A DNA stretch of 64,000 bases, taken from positions 938,001-1,002,000 of the forward strand of contig NZ_CP097269.1 of NCBI RefSeq assembly GCF_028473645.1, in the 5' to 3' direction. Source of the stretch: Acidovorax sp. GBBC 1281. Lineage in GTDB: Bacteria > Pseudomonadota > Gammaproteobacteria > Burkholderiales > Burkholderiaceae_C. The notes beneath the pieces were generated by a model. That model had not been told where the DNA came from. It saw only the letters and a list, made by a program, of their open reading frames with translations, and made no database searches. Positions 18,244 through 28,285 of this stretch are shown piece after piece; position 1 is the first letter of the stretch; each line of letters opens with the position of its first letter. Made by a program: the position numbers and the translations under genes.

Positions 18244-19224
18244 ATGCCATCTGCCGCTCTTCCTCCATCGCTCCCCTCCCGACGCCTGCCGGTGGACGGT
18301 GGTTCGCACGAAGGGGCTGCGTCCGGCAGCCCCCGGCCCGATCCACACACCCGTGCCCCCGGTTCTCCCCGCACTTCGGCGCAGCGGCAGGAGCCCACCG
18401 CGATCCTGCCGCGCGCGCCCATCCCGCCCGGTGACGCCGCGGCCGCGGGCACGGTGAGCTTGCCGCCCCGCTCCTCGCCCCAGGCGTCGTCCCCAGCGCC
18501 GCCTTCCGGCCCCGCCTGGGGGGCGCTGGCCTCGCGTGGCATGCACCTGCTTCAGCCCCATCCCGCCTTGGTGCGGCTCGGGGCGCGCCACCTGGCGCCT
18601 CCCGTCCTGTGGCTGGGCGAGCAGATGAGAACGCATTCCGAATGGACCCTGTTGGCCGTGCACACGCTGCAGGACCCATCCTCCGCCACCGCATTGGCGC
18701 AGCGCGTGGCGGTGGCGGCCGGGCTGTTCGCCACCGGCACCGCCGCGCTGTCGCGGCAACTGCAAGAACGCGACGACCCGCAGGCCGTGGCCCGCATCGC
18801 GCAAGCGCTGGTGGATCTGGATGCCGCACGGCTGGCGGGCGAACTGCTGGGCGAGGCGATCCAGGGCCTGCTCCAGCGGCTGCCCGACCGCGACGTCGCA
18901 GGACTTCAATTGTTCGTGGGGATCGGCGCGGTGATGGCCCACTGGCACCTGAAGCACCGCGCCCCGGCGCCTGCGCCGATTTCACCCCCGGAGGTGCCGG
19001 ACACCACCGCGATCCCGGGCACCACCACGGCGCGTGGTGAACCTCCCCGCCCGCGAAGCGCAGGGCTGGACCGCGTGGTCCTGGCCAACGCGGTGGTGGT
19101 CCTCCACCATGCGGGGCAGGGCATGCTGGGCGAGGGGTATGCCCGTGGCGTGGCCGAATCGCTGTCCGAGGGCGTGCGGGAGTCCGTGGGCCAGTGGCTG
19201 GCGCGGGCACGGGAGCGGCGGTAG
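18244..19224 (+). CDS. unknown protein, candidate type III secreted effector
   Basis: I do not recognise a family. It has 326 residues. The first 100 are rich in Ser, Pro, Ala and Arg, with no hydrophobic segment, as in type III secretion signals. Residues about 115-240 are predicted mostly alpha-helical (LLQPHPALVRLGARHLAPPVLWLGEQ, ARIAQALVDLDAARLAGELLGEA). A Pro/Thr linker follows, then a last helical segment (VVLANAVVVLHHAGQGML...SVGQWLARARERR). Third codon positions are GC-rich, supporting coding on this strand. ATG 18244 is the first ATG in frame after the putative -10; GTG 18193 and 18199 are alternatives. Effector status rests on promoter and composition only. Confidence 0.55.
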   Translation: MPSAALPPSLPSRRLPVDGGSHEGAASGSPRPDPHTRAPGSPRTSAQRQEPTAILPRAPIPPGDAAAAGTVSLPPRSSPQASSPAPPSGPAWGALASRGMHLLQPHPALVRLGARHLAPPVLWLGEQMRTHSEWTLLAVHTLQDPSSATALAQRVAVAAGLFATGTAALSRQLQERDDPQAVARIAQALVDLDAARLAGELLGEAIQGLLQRLPDRDVAGLQLFVGIGAVMAHWHLKHRAPAPAPISPPEVPDTTAIPGTTTARGEPPRPRSAGLDRVVLANAVVVLHHAGQGMLGEGYARGVAESLSEGVRESVGQWLARARERR

Positions 19225-19241
19225 CACCACGCGCCCGCCGC

Positions 19242-19892
19242 TCACCCCGCCCGGCGGAAGGTCAGGTTCACGCGGACCGCTCCCCACTCCGCGTGGTGGC
19301 CTTGCGGCACCGGCAGCACGCCGTGAAAGCGCAGGCGGTCCTCCCCGCCCCACACCACCACGCCGGCATGGCGCAGCGGCACGCGCAGGGCGCGGTCGCC
19401 GCGCGCCAGGCCGCCCCAGAGGAACGTGGCCGGGAGCCCGAGCGAGACCGAAACGATGGGCGCCCGCAGGTCGCGCTCGTCGCGGTCCTGGTGCAGCGAC
19501 AGGCGCGTGCCCGGGGCATAGCGATTGACCAGGCAGGCGTCCGGGACGAAATCCGCAAAGCCGGCCGCTGCTGCCGCCTCGCCCGCCAGCGTGGACAGCA
19601 CGGCAGGCAGGGCGGGCCACGGCCGGCCGCTGTCCGGGTCCACGGCGGCGTAGCGGTAGCCGCGCGCATCGCTCACCCAGCCCAGGGCGCCGCAGTTCGT
19701 GGTGGCCACCGACATGCGGCGCCCGCCCGGCGTGGCCATGTGGCGCCACGGCGCCTGCCGCGCGATGGCGGCCACCTGCGCGTGCAACGCCGTGGCCACG
19801 GGGCGGGCGAAGCCGCGCAGCAGCACTGCGCCGGGCCCGAGGACGAGCCGGCCGCCCGGCGCTTCATCGGTGTCGAACAGGTCGTCGGTCAT
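19242..19892 (-). CDS. alkB: AlkB-family alpha-ketoglutarate-dependent DNA repair dioxygenase
   Basis: A 216-residue Fe(II)/2-oxoglutarate dioxygenase that removes 1-methyladenine and 3-methylcytosine lesions. The iron ligands are HxD in LSLHQDRDE (about residue 133) and the distal His in RLRFHGVLP. The 2-oxoglutarate-binding Arg is in RVNLTFRR. NRYAPGTRLSLHQD is the family hallmark. It is the last gene of an ada-led operon, 51 bp after the preceding dioxygenase. Confidence 0.94.
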   Translation of the reverse strand: MTDDLFDTDEAPGGRLVLGPGAVLLRGFARPVATALHAQVAAIARQAPWRHMATPGGRRMSVATTNCGALGWVSDARGYRYAAVDPDSGRPWPALPAVLSTLAGEAAAAAGFADFVPDACLVNRYAPGTRLSLHQDRDERDLRAPIVSVSLGLPATFLWGGLARGDRALRVPLRHAGVVVWGGEDRLRFHGVLPVPQGHHAEWGAVRVNLTFRRAG

Positions 19893-19943
19893 GGAACGAG
19901 CGAAGAAGGGCCGAGGCCAGGGCCACCACCGGGGGGCTTGCCG

Positions 19944-20644
19944 TCAGGCCGCGTCATGAAAAATGAGGCCCATGGTATGCTGCTGCCCCGACCGCACCCG
20001 CGACACGCCGTGCCGCATCTGCACGCGGTAGGGCCCGCGCGTGCCCTGCACCGGCCGGTGGTGCACCGCGAACACCACCGCATCGCCCTGGCGCAGCGGC
20101 ACCACCTCGGGCCGCGACTGCATGCGCGGGCGCTGCTCGGTCAGCACGAACTCCCCACCCGTGAAATCGGTCCCCGGCGCGGAGAGCAGCACGGCCACCT
20201 GCAGCGGAAACACGTGCGCGCCGTACAGGTCCTGGTGCAGGCAGTTGTAGTCGCCCGGGCCGTACTGCAGCAGCAGCGGGGTGGGGCGCGTCTGGCCGGC
20301 CGCCTGGCACCGCGCGATGAACGCCGTGTGGTCCGCCGGAAAGCGGTCTTCCAGGCCCAGGGCCGCCTGCCACCGGTTGGCCACCGGCACGAGGTGCGGA
20401 TAGAGCCCGGTGCGCAGCGCCGCGATGGCCTCGGGCAGCGGGTACTGAAAGTACTGGTATTCGCCGCGCCCGAAGCCGTGGCGCTCCATCACCACGCGGC
20501 TGCGAAAGCGCGCAGGCTGCGCGTAGAGGCCGGCGAGGGCGCGGCAGTCGGCCGCGGGCAGCAGGGCGTCGATCACGGCGCAGCCCTGGCCGTCCAGCGC
20601 CTGGGCCGCGGCGTCCCAGTCGATGGCGCACAGGTCTCGCGCGC

Positions 20645-20648
<4 letters not shown>
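19944..20648 (-). CDS. 2-oxoglutarate-Fe(II) dioxygenase (prolyl-hydroxylase type) in alkylation-repair operon
   Basis: A 234-residue oxygenase distinct from AlkB. The iron motif is HQD in YNCLHQDLYG with a distal His in QMRHGVSRVRSG; QYGPGDYN precedes the first ligand. The GTG start at 20648 overlaps the ada stop (GTGA), so it is translationally coupled. A longer open frame through ada on this strand is a shadow. Homologues are commonly annotated as '2OG-Fe(II) oxygenase'; the position between ada and alkB suggests a repair or demodification role, but the substrate is unknown. Confidence 0.85.
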
Positions 20649-21754
<1,106 letters not shown>

Positions 21755-21931
21755 GGCGTCGATTCCTCGTTCAATGGTAAGGGCCTGCCCTGGAATCTAC
21801 GCACGGCGCTGCGGGCCCGCACCCCGGTTCTTGCGATCGCATTCGCAGGCTGCCGGGCAGTGCCCACAGGCGTGCACGGTCATGGGAGGCGGCCTAGCAT
21901 CACGCGTTCGACCCTTTGCAATGGAGTTGCC

Positions 21932-22612
21932 ATGACCACCCCCCCGGCCCCTGCCACCCCCGTCCCCCTCAAGATCGATTTCGTCTCTGACGTGTCCTGC
22001 CCCTGGTGCGCCATCGGCCTGCACGCGCTGGAGCAGGCCCTGGACCGGCTGGACGGCACGGTGGCGGCGCAGCTGCACTTCCAGCCGTTCGAGCTCAATC
22101 CCCAGATGGCGCCGGAAGGCCAGGACATCGCCGAGCACCTGGCCGAAAAGTACGGAGCCACGCCCGAGCAGTCGCAGCGCAACCGCGAAGCCATCGCCGA
22201 ACGCGGCGCCGCGCTGGGCTTCACGTTCGACATGGGGCAGCGCAGCCGCATCTACAACACGTTCGACGCGCACCGCCTGCTGCACTGGGCAAGCGAGGCG
22301 GGCGGCGAGGCCGCGCAGACGGCCCTGAAGCACGCGCTGTTCAAGGCCTACTTCACCGACGGGCAGAGCCCGGGCGACCATGGCGTGCTGGTTCGCGCGG
22401 CGGCCGGCGCCGGCCTGGATGCGGACCGGGCGCAGGCCGTGCTGGCCTCGGGCGAATATGCCGACGCGGTGCGCGAACGCGAGGCGTTCTACCAGCAGCA
22501 CGGCATCCATTCGGTGCCGGCGGTCATCATCAACGACCGCCACCTCATCCAGGGCGGCCAGCCGCCCGAGGTGTTCAAGCAGGCGCTGCGCCAGATCGCC
22601 GGCGGCCAGTGA
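21932..22612 (+). CDS. DsbA-family oxidoreductase (FrnE-like)
   Basis: A 226-residue thioredoxin-fold protein with a CPWC active site at residues 23-26 (DVSCPWCAIG) and the cis-Pro region HSVPAVIIND. An all-alpha insertion lies between. There is no signal peptide, so it is cytoplasmic, unlike classical DsbA. ATG 21932 has GGAG at 21922-21925. It is divergent from ada. Confidence 0.9.
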   Translation: MTTPPAPATPVPLKIDFVSDVSCPWCAIGLHALEQALDRLDGTVAAQLHFQPFELNPQMAPEGQDIAEHLAEKYGATPEQSQRNREAIAERGAALGFTFDMGQRSRIYNTFDAHRLLHWASEAGGEAAQTALKHALFKAYFTDGQSPGDHGVLVRAAAGAGLDADRAQAVLASGEYADAVREREAFYQQHGIHSVPAVIINDRHLIQGGQPPEVFKQALRQIAGGQ

Positions 22613-22623
22613 TCCGGATCAGC

Positions 22624-22670
22624 TGTTTGCTATATAAATAATAGCAATAGGGGCAATGAGTACTAGGGCA
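22624..22670. repeat. dispersed palindromic repeat, copy B
   Basis: TTGCTAT (22627-22633) pairs with ATAGCAA (22641-22647), then CAATGAGTACTAGGGC (22654-22669), the reverse complement of the GCCCTAGTACTNATTG module. It lies between the convergent dsbA-like and creA genes and could double as a terminator. Confidence 0.75.
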
Positions 22671-22713
22671 TGGACGCGATTCGGCCACGAATCGCTTGCC
22701 CGTGCCCCGTTGG

Positions 22714-23217
22714 TCACTTCTTGAGCGGAATCGGCGTGGCGCGGTCCACCGGCACGGCGGTCACCGCGTTCTGCGGCGAGCCTTCGATGAGCCGGTCGGA
22801 GTACGTCAGGTACACCAGCGTGTTGCGGGCCGGGTCCACCATCCGCACGATGCGCAGGCGCTTGAACAAAATGGAGATGCGTTCGCTGAACACCTCGTCC
22901 TGCTGCTTGAGTGGCGGCTTGGGGAACGCGATGGGCCCGGTCTGCCGGCAGGCGATGGAGGCCTCGGCCTTGTCCTCGGCCAGCCCGAGCGAGCCCTTGA
23001 TGCCGCCGGTGCGGGCGCGCGACACGTAGCAGGTCACGCCCTGCACGGCCGGGTCGTCGTAGGCCTCCACGATGATGTCGTGGTCGCGGCCCAGGAGCTT
23101 GAACGCGGTGTCCACGGTGCCGATGGTCTCGGCCTGGGCGCACAGCGCGGCGGCGGCCAGCCCCAGCGCCAGCGCGGCACGGGGCAGGGCATTGGAGAGG
23201 CGGCGGGCGGCGGTCAT
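22714..23217 (-). CDS. creA: CreA family periplasmic protein
   Basis: A 167-residue protein with a signal peptide (residues 1-29, ending AQA-ET) and the conserved CreA core (VDTAFKLLGRDHDIIVEAYDDP, TCYVSRARTGGIKG, GLAEDKAEASIACRQTG). Two cysteines may form a disulphide. Biochemical role unknown in the family. The start overlaps the cphA stop (ATGA), so it is expressed with the cyanophycin synthetases. Confidence 0.9.
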   Translation of the reverse strand: MTAARRLSNALPRAALALGLAAAALCAQAETIGTVDTAFKLLGRDHDIIVEAYDDPAVQGVTCYVSRARTGGIKGSLGLAEDKAEASIACRQTGPIAFPKPPLKQQDEVFSERISILFKRLRIVRMVDPARNTLVYLTYSDRLIEGSPQNAVTAVPVDRATPIPLKK

Positions 23218-25787
23218 GCGGCCACCTCCGCGCAGCGCTTGGCCAGGTGCGCCAGGGCTTCTTCCACCTGGTCCACCAGCACGAGGCACAGGTCGCCCGG
23301 CTGCAGCCGGTCCAGCGCCGAATCGATGGCGATGAACTCGCCGCGGATCTCCTCGATGTGCTTGGTGCGCGAGGCGCCCGCCAGGCCCTCGCGCAGCAGC
23401 GCCATCACCTCGCCGTCGGCACGGCCGCGCTGGGCCGCGTCCTGGTAGAGGATCACGTCGTCGAACGCCGCGCCCAGGATCACCGTCTGGTCGCGGATGT
23501 CCTCGTCGCGCCGGTCGCCCGCACCGCTGATGACCACGCTGCGGCGGTTGCCCGGCAGCGCATCGACGGCGGCCACCAGGGCGCGCATGGCGTCCGGGTT
23601 GTGGCCGTAGTCGGCGATCACCGTGGCGCCCTTGAAATCCATCACGTTGAAGCGGCCAGGGGCGTTGTCGCTGTCGTTCACGAAGCCCGAGAGTCCGCGG
23701 CGGATGGTCTGCCATGGCAGGCCCGCGCCCCAGGCGGCGGCCACCGATGCCATGACGTTCTCGACCTGGAAGCCGATCTTGCCGTTGCGCGTGATGGGCA
23801 CGTCGCGCAGGTGGATGGTCTCGCGCCACGAGCCTTCGGCCGCGACGATGGACTCGCCGTCCATGTACACCGACCGGTGGCCCTGCGCGCGGTGCGTGGC
23901 CATCACCGGGTGGTGGCGGTCGCTGGCGAAGTAGATCACCTTGCCCGGCGTGGACGAGGCCATGGCCGCGACGATGGGGTCGGCCGCGTTGAGCACGGCA
24001 TAGCCGTCCGGCGCCACGTTTTGCACGATCACGCGCTTGAGCACGGCCAGATCGTCCACCGTGGTGATGTAGTTCAGGCCCAGGTGGTCGCCCGCGCCGA
24101 TGTTGGTCACCACGGCCACCTGGCAGCGGTCGAAGCCCAGGCCCTCGCGCAGGATGCCGCCGCGCGCGGTCTCGAACACGGCCGCATCCACCTCGGGGTG
24201 CAAAAGCACGTTGCGCGCGCTCTTGGGGCCGGAGCAGTCGCCGCTGTCGATCTGGCGGCCGTTCACGTACACGCCGTCGGTGTTGGTCATGCCCACGCGC
24301 AGGCCCTGGGCCGAGAACAGATGCGCGATCAGGCGAGCGGTGGTGGTCTTGCCATTGGTGCCGGTCACGGCCACCACGGGAATGCGCCCGTCCTGCCCGT
24401 TGGCGAAGAGCTTGTCCACCATGGCCTGGCCCACGTTGCGGGGCTTGCCGTAGCTGGGCGCCAGGTGCATGCGCAGGCCGGGCGCGGCGTTCACCTCGAC
24501 GAAGCCGCCGCCTTGCACTTCCAGCGGCTGCAGCACGTTTTCGGCCACCATGTCCACGCCGCAGATGTGCAGGCCCACCATCTGGGCCGCGGCGATGGCA
24601 CGGGCCGCCACCTCGGGGTGCACGTCGTCCGTCACGTCGGTGGCGGTGCCGCCGGTGGACAGGTTGGCGTTGTTGCGCAGGATCACGCGCTGGCCCTTGG
24701 CCGGCACGGCGTCGGGCGTGAGGCCCTGCATGGCCAGCCGCGCCACGGCGATGTCGTCCAGGCGGATCTTGGTGAGCGAGGTGGCGTGGCCCTCGCCGCG
24801 GCGCGGATCGAGGTTGACCAGGTGCACCAGCTCGCGCACGGTGCGCTCGCCGTCGCCCAGCACCTGCGGCGGCTCGCGGCGCGCGGCGGCCACCAGCTGG
24901 TCGCCCACCACCAGGAGGCGGAAATCATGGCCCGGCAGGAAGCGCTCGACCATCACCGTGCCGTATTCGGCGGCGGTGCGGAAGGCCTCGTCGAGCTGCG
25001 AGCGCTCGGTGATGTTCACCGTCACGCCCTTGCCCTGGTTGCCGTCCTGCGGCTTGACCACCACGGGCAGGCCGACTTGCTGCGCGGCCTTCCAGGCATC
25101 GTCCACCGACTCGACCGGGCGGCCCAGCGGCACGGGCACGCCGGCGGCGTGCAGCAGGCGCTTGGTGAGGTCCTTGTCCTGCGCGATGGATTCGGCCACG
25201 GCGCTGGTCGAATCGACCTCGGCGGCCTGGATGCGGCGCTGCTTGGAGCCCCAGCCGAACTGCACCAGGCTGCCCGACGTGAGCCGGCGCCACGGAATGC
25301 CGCGTGCCGCGGCGGCCTCGACGATGGAGCCGGTGCTGGGGCCCAGCCGTTCGTCCTCGTCCAGCTCGCGCAGGCGGGCCACGGCGGCCTCGGCGTCGAA
25401 GTGGCCGCCTTGCAGCGCGGCCTGGATCAGCGCCTGGGCATCCTCGAAGGCCTGCCGGCCCACGGCCTCTTCGCTGTACTCGACGACGACCTGGTACACG
25501 CCGCGGTCCACGGTGGCCGAGATGCGGCTGAAGCTCACGGGGCAGCCGGCCTGCGCCTGCAGCGCCAAGGCCGCGCCGCCCAGGACATGGCCCAGGGAGA
25601 CATCGGCATCGCTGCCCTCGGGGTGCAGCACGCCCACGGCGGGAAACAGCGCGCGCAGCCGGGATTCGAAGCCATCGATCTGGCGCATGGCGAGTTCGGA
25701 TTCTGCGCAGGTCACCACGGCCTCGATGGCGGTGTGGCGGCTCCAGAGGTTGGGGCCGCGCAGGGCCCGGGTGCGGGATACGTCCAT
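23214..25787 (-). CDS. cphA: cyanophycin synthetase
   Basis: An 857-residue non-ribosomal enzyme polymerising multi-L-arginyl-poly-L-aspartate as a nitrogen reserve. The order is an N-terminal domain (RALRGPNLWS), an ATP-grasp domain that adds Asp (KDLTKRLLHAAGVPVPLG, VVKPQDGNQGKGV, AAPGLRMHLAPS), and a Mur-ligase-like domain that adds Arg, with an intact P-loop VTGTNGKTTTARL near 470 and SGAGDRRDEDIR. All key motifs are present. It lies 71 bp downstream of the second synthetase-like gene and overlaps creA. Confidence 0.95.
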   Translation of the reverse strand: MDVSRTRALRGPNLWSRHTAIEAVVTCAESELAMRQIDGFESRLRALFPAVGVLHPEGSDADVSLGHVLGGAALALQAQAGCPVSFSRISATVDRGVYQVVVEYSEEAVGRQAFEDAQALIQAALQGGHFDAEAAVARLRELDEDERLGPSTGSIVEAAAARGIPWRRLTSGSLVQFGWGSKQRRIQAAEVDSTSAVAESIAQDKDLTKRLLHAAGVPVPLGRPVESVDDAWKAAQQVGLPVVVKPQDGNQGKGVTVNITERSQLDEAFRTAAEYGTVMVERFLPGHDFRLLVVGDQLVAAARREPPQVLGDGERTVRELVHLVNLDPRRGEGHATSLTKIRLDDIAVARLAMQGLTPDAVPAKGQRVILRNNANLSTGGTATDVTDDVHPEVAARAIAAAQMVGLHICGVDMVAENVLQPLEVQGGGFVEVNAAPGLRMHLAPSYGKPRNVGQAMVDKLFANGQDGRIPVVAVTGTNGKTTTARLIAHLFSAQGLRVGMTNTDGVYVNGRQIDSGDCSGPKSARNVLLHPEVDAAVFETARGGILREGLGFDRCQVAVVTNIGAGDHLGLNYITTVDDLAVLKRVIVQNVAPDGYAVLNAADPIVAAMASSTPGKVIYFASDRHHPVMATHRAQGHRSVYMDGESIVAAEGSWRETIHLRDVPITRNGKIGFQVENVMASVAAAWGAGLPWQTIRRGLSGFVNDSDNAPGRFNVMDFKGATVIADYGHNPDAMRALVAAVDALPGNRRSVVISGAGDRRDEDIRDQTVILGAAFDDVILYQDAAQRGRADGEVMALLREGLAGASRTKHIEEIRGEFIAIDSALDRLQPGDLCLVLVDQVEEALAHLAKRCAEVAA

Positions 25788-25858
25788 GGAAAAGCGTCTC
25801 TTTCTTGGGGTTGCCGGCGTGGGCGCCGGCTCGAGTCCATGCGGTCGTTGAAAGGGGT

Positions 25859-28063
25859 CTAGCGGGCCGGCGCGGCGCAGGGCAACTCGGGCTCGAACGT
25901 CTTGATGCCCGCGCCGATCAGGTCCGGCGCGATTTCCAGCGCCCAGGCCGTCGCCACGATGGCCAGCAGGGTGTCGGGCTCGGTCTGCACGGCGTTGCGG
26001 CCGAACGTCAGGTCGGCCAGCGCGCCCAGCACATGCTCGGCCGAGCCGGTGGCCAGCACCACCCGGCCCGCCTTCACGAAGACGGCGCGGCCGTTGTCCT
26101 GCGCGCGGTGCTCCGCGATCGCGGGCAGCGTGCCGTCCTGGGCGTACAGCACCACGGCGCCGTCCGACAGCGGGGCCAGCTCCAGCACCTGGGGCTCGGC
26201 GGCGTTCAGCACGGCGGCGCCGCCGGGCAGCACCACGTCGATCTGCGTGCGCAGCACCTTGAACATCTGGTCCTGCTCGAACACGTCGAACTCGGCCAGC
26301 CCGTCCTTGCCGTCCATGTCGGTCACCACGCCCACCTGGCAGCGGTCGTAGGCCAGGCCGTCGCGCAGGATGGTGCGGGCGTCGTTCTCGATCACGGCGG
26401 CCTGCACCATCTGGTTCATCAGCAGGCGGTGCGCGGCTTCCCAGTGGGCGCTGTCGGCGGTGTCCACGCAGCGGCGGTCCAGGAACAGGCCCTCGCGGCA
26501 GGCCAGGCCCGTGTGGCGCCCGCCCAGGTGCATGAGCCAGCCCACCACGCGGGCGATGGTGCTGGTGCCGCGCGTGCCGGCCACGCCGACCAGCGGAATG
26601 CGGCCGATCGTGCCGTCGGCGTTTTCTTCGGCCGGGAACAGGTGCTCGGCAATCGCCTGGCCCACGGGGCGCGGCGCGCCGATGGCGGGCTTCAGGTGCA
26701 TGAGCAGGCCGGGACCGGCGTTCACTTCGACGATCGCGCCGCTCTGCTCCTGCAGCGGGCGGCCGATGTCGCGCGCCACGAGGTCGATGCCGGCGATGTC
26801 CAGGCCCACGACCTTGGCCGCCAGTGCGGCGATGTAGGCCACCTCGGGGTGCACTTCGTCGGTGCAGTCCACGGCCACGTTGCCGTTGCGCTGCACCACG
26901 ACCTCGCGGCCGGCCTCGGGCACGGCGGTGGCGCTGAGGTCCTGGCGCTTGAGTTCGAGTTGCACGGCCACGTTGGTGTCCACCTGGATCAGCTCGAGTG
27001 GGTATTCCTCTTCGTAGCCGCGGCGCGGGTCGGAGTTGAGCTGCGTGTCGATCAGCTCCTGCACGGTGGAGCGGCCGTTGCCGGTGATGCTCACCACCTC
27101 GCCGCGCGCGGCGGCCACGACCTTGCCGCCCACCACGAGCACCCGGTGCTCGTCACCGGGAATGAAGCGCTCGACCATCACGTCGCTGCCCTCGGGATAG
27201 GCCACGTGGTAGGCCGCCTCGATGTCGGCCTGCTTGCGCAGGTCCAGCGTCACGCCACGGCCATGGTTGCCGTCCGAGGGCTTGACGACCACCGGCAGGC
27301 CGATGTCCTGCGCGGCATCCCAGGCCTCTTCGGGGCTGTTGACGACCTGGCCCTCGGGCACGGGCACGCCGCACGATTTGAGCAGGCTCTTGGTCAGGTC
27401 CTTGTCGCTCGCGATGCCTTCGGCGATGGCGCTGGTGAACTCGCTCTCGGCCGTCCAGATGCGGCGCTGCGATGCGCCGTAGCCCAGCTGCACGAGGTTG
27501 CCGTCGTTCAGCCGGATGTGCGGAATGCCGCGGTCGGTCGCGGCGGTGACGATGCACGCGGTGCTGGGGCCGAGGTACTGGTCGTCCACCTCGGTGCGCA
27601 CCCGCGCCACGGCGGCCTGCACATCGAATGGGGTGTCGTTGATGGCCGCCATGATGAGCTGGTGGCCCTGCTCGAGCGCCACGCGCGCCACGCGCTCGTC
27701 GCGCGCCCGGAACACCATGCGGTACACGCCGCGCTGCGAGGTGCTGCGCGTCTGCCCGAAGCCCGTGGGCATGCCCGACAGGTTGAGCAGCTCGATCACG
27801 ATGTGCTCCAGCACGTGGCCGCACCAGGTGCCGCCCTCCAGCCGCTGCAGGAAGCCGCCGCGCTCGCCCACGCCGCAGTGGTGCTCGATGAGCGCCGGCA
27901 GCCAGGTGGTCAGGCGCTCGTTGAATCCCGGCAGGGCGTTGGACGGGTGGTCTTCGAGCGCGCCGAGATCCAGCCAGACTTCGAGCACTGGACGGTAAGT
28001 CCAGATGTTGGGACCGCGCAGGTAGTTGATGCGCAGCAGTTGGATGTCATTGAATGTCGCCAT
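25859..28063 (-). CDS. second cyanophycin synthetase-like protein with degenerate Mur-ligase P-loop
   Basis: A 734-residue paralogue of CphA (cphA-prime type), about 120 residues shorter at the C-terminus. The N-terminal part (YLRGPNIWTYRPVLEVW) and the ATP-grasp domain are intact (KDLTKSLLKSCGVPVPEG, VVKPSDGNHGRGV, NAGPGLLMHLKPA). The Mur-ligase P-loop reads VAGTRGTSTIAR near residue 490 instead of TGTNGKTTTAR: the catalytic Lys is Thr. The arginine-adding site is therefore probably inactive, leaving an Asp-adding, dipeptide-ligating or helper role. First gene of the operon; divergent from the ABC transporter. Confidence 0.9.
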   Translation of the reverse strand: MATFNDIQLLRINYLRGPNIWTYRPVLEVWLDLGALEDHPSNALPGFNERLTTWLPALIEHHCGVGERGGFLQRLEGGTWCGHVLEHIVIELLNLSGMPTGFGQTRSTSQRGVYRMVFRARDERVARVALEQGHQLIMAAINDTPFDVQAAVARVRTEVDDQYLGPSTACIVTAATDRGIPHIRLNDGNLVQLGYGASQRRIWTAESEFTSAIAEGIASDKDLTKSLLKSCGVPVPEGQVVNSPEEAWDAAQDIGLPVVVKPSDGNHGRGVTLDLRKQADIEAAYHVAYPEGSDVMVERFIPGDEHRVLVVGGKVVAAARGEVVSITGNGRSTVQELIDTQLNSDPRRGYEEEYPLELIQVDTNVAVQLELKRQDLSATAVPEAGREVVVQRNGNVAVDCTDEVHPEVAYIAALAAKVVGLDIAGIDLVARDIGRPLQEQSGAIVEVNAGPGLLMHLKPAIGAPRPVGQAIAEHLFPAEENADGTIGRIPLVGVAGTRGTSTIARVVGWLMHLGGRHTGLACREGLFLDRRCVDTADSAHWEAAHRLLMNQMVQAAVIENDARTILRDGLAYDRCQVGVVTDMDGKDGLAEFDVFEQDQMFKVLRTQIDVVLPGGAAVLNAAEPQVLELAPLSDGAVVLYAQDGTLPAIAEHRAQDNGRAVFVKAGRVVLATGSAEHVLGALADLTFGRNAVQTEPDTLLAIVATAWALEIAPDLIGAGIKTFEPELPCAAPAR

Positions 28064-28285
28064 GGAGTGCAGCGTAAAGGAAACTGCGGCCCGAAGCGGA
28101 CCGATTTGCGGAAGGAGTGTCGGTCAATTGTGCGCCCACTCGGGTGTGGCCTAGAGGATGTCAGCGTGGCCAGTGGGGAAGGCGTTACATGCAGATGCGA
28201 AAGCAGCCTGTGGAGCATCGGGGAGAATGGGTACCAGAGCACGGGCTGGCTTCTCGGGCCGTCCAGGGCGGAAAAACCAACCAAA

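Noticed and set aside
17935..18957. A 340-residue open frame on the minus strand opposite the candidate effector
   Set aside because: The composition is Arg/Gly/Gln/His-rich antisense shadow, and third-position GC favours the plus-strand gene.
25805..28285. In-frame extension of the cyanophycin-linked ABC transporter over cphA-prime
   Set aside because: Antisense to a conserved synthetase; residues lack any domain. ATG 28286 starts the conserved protein.
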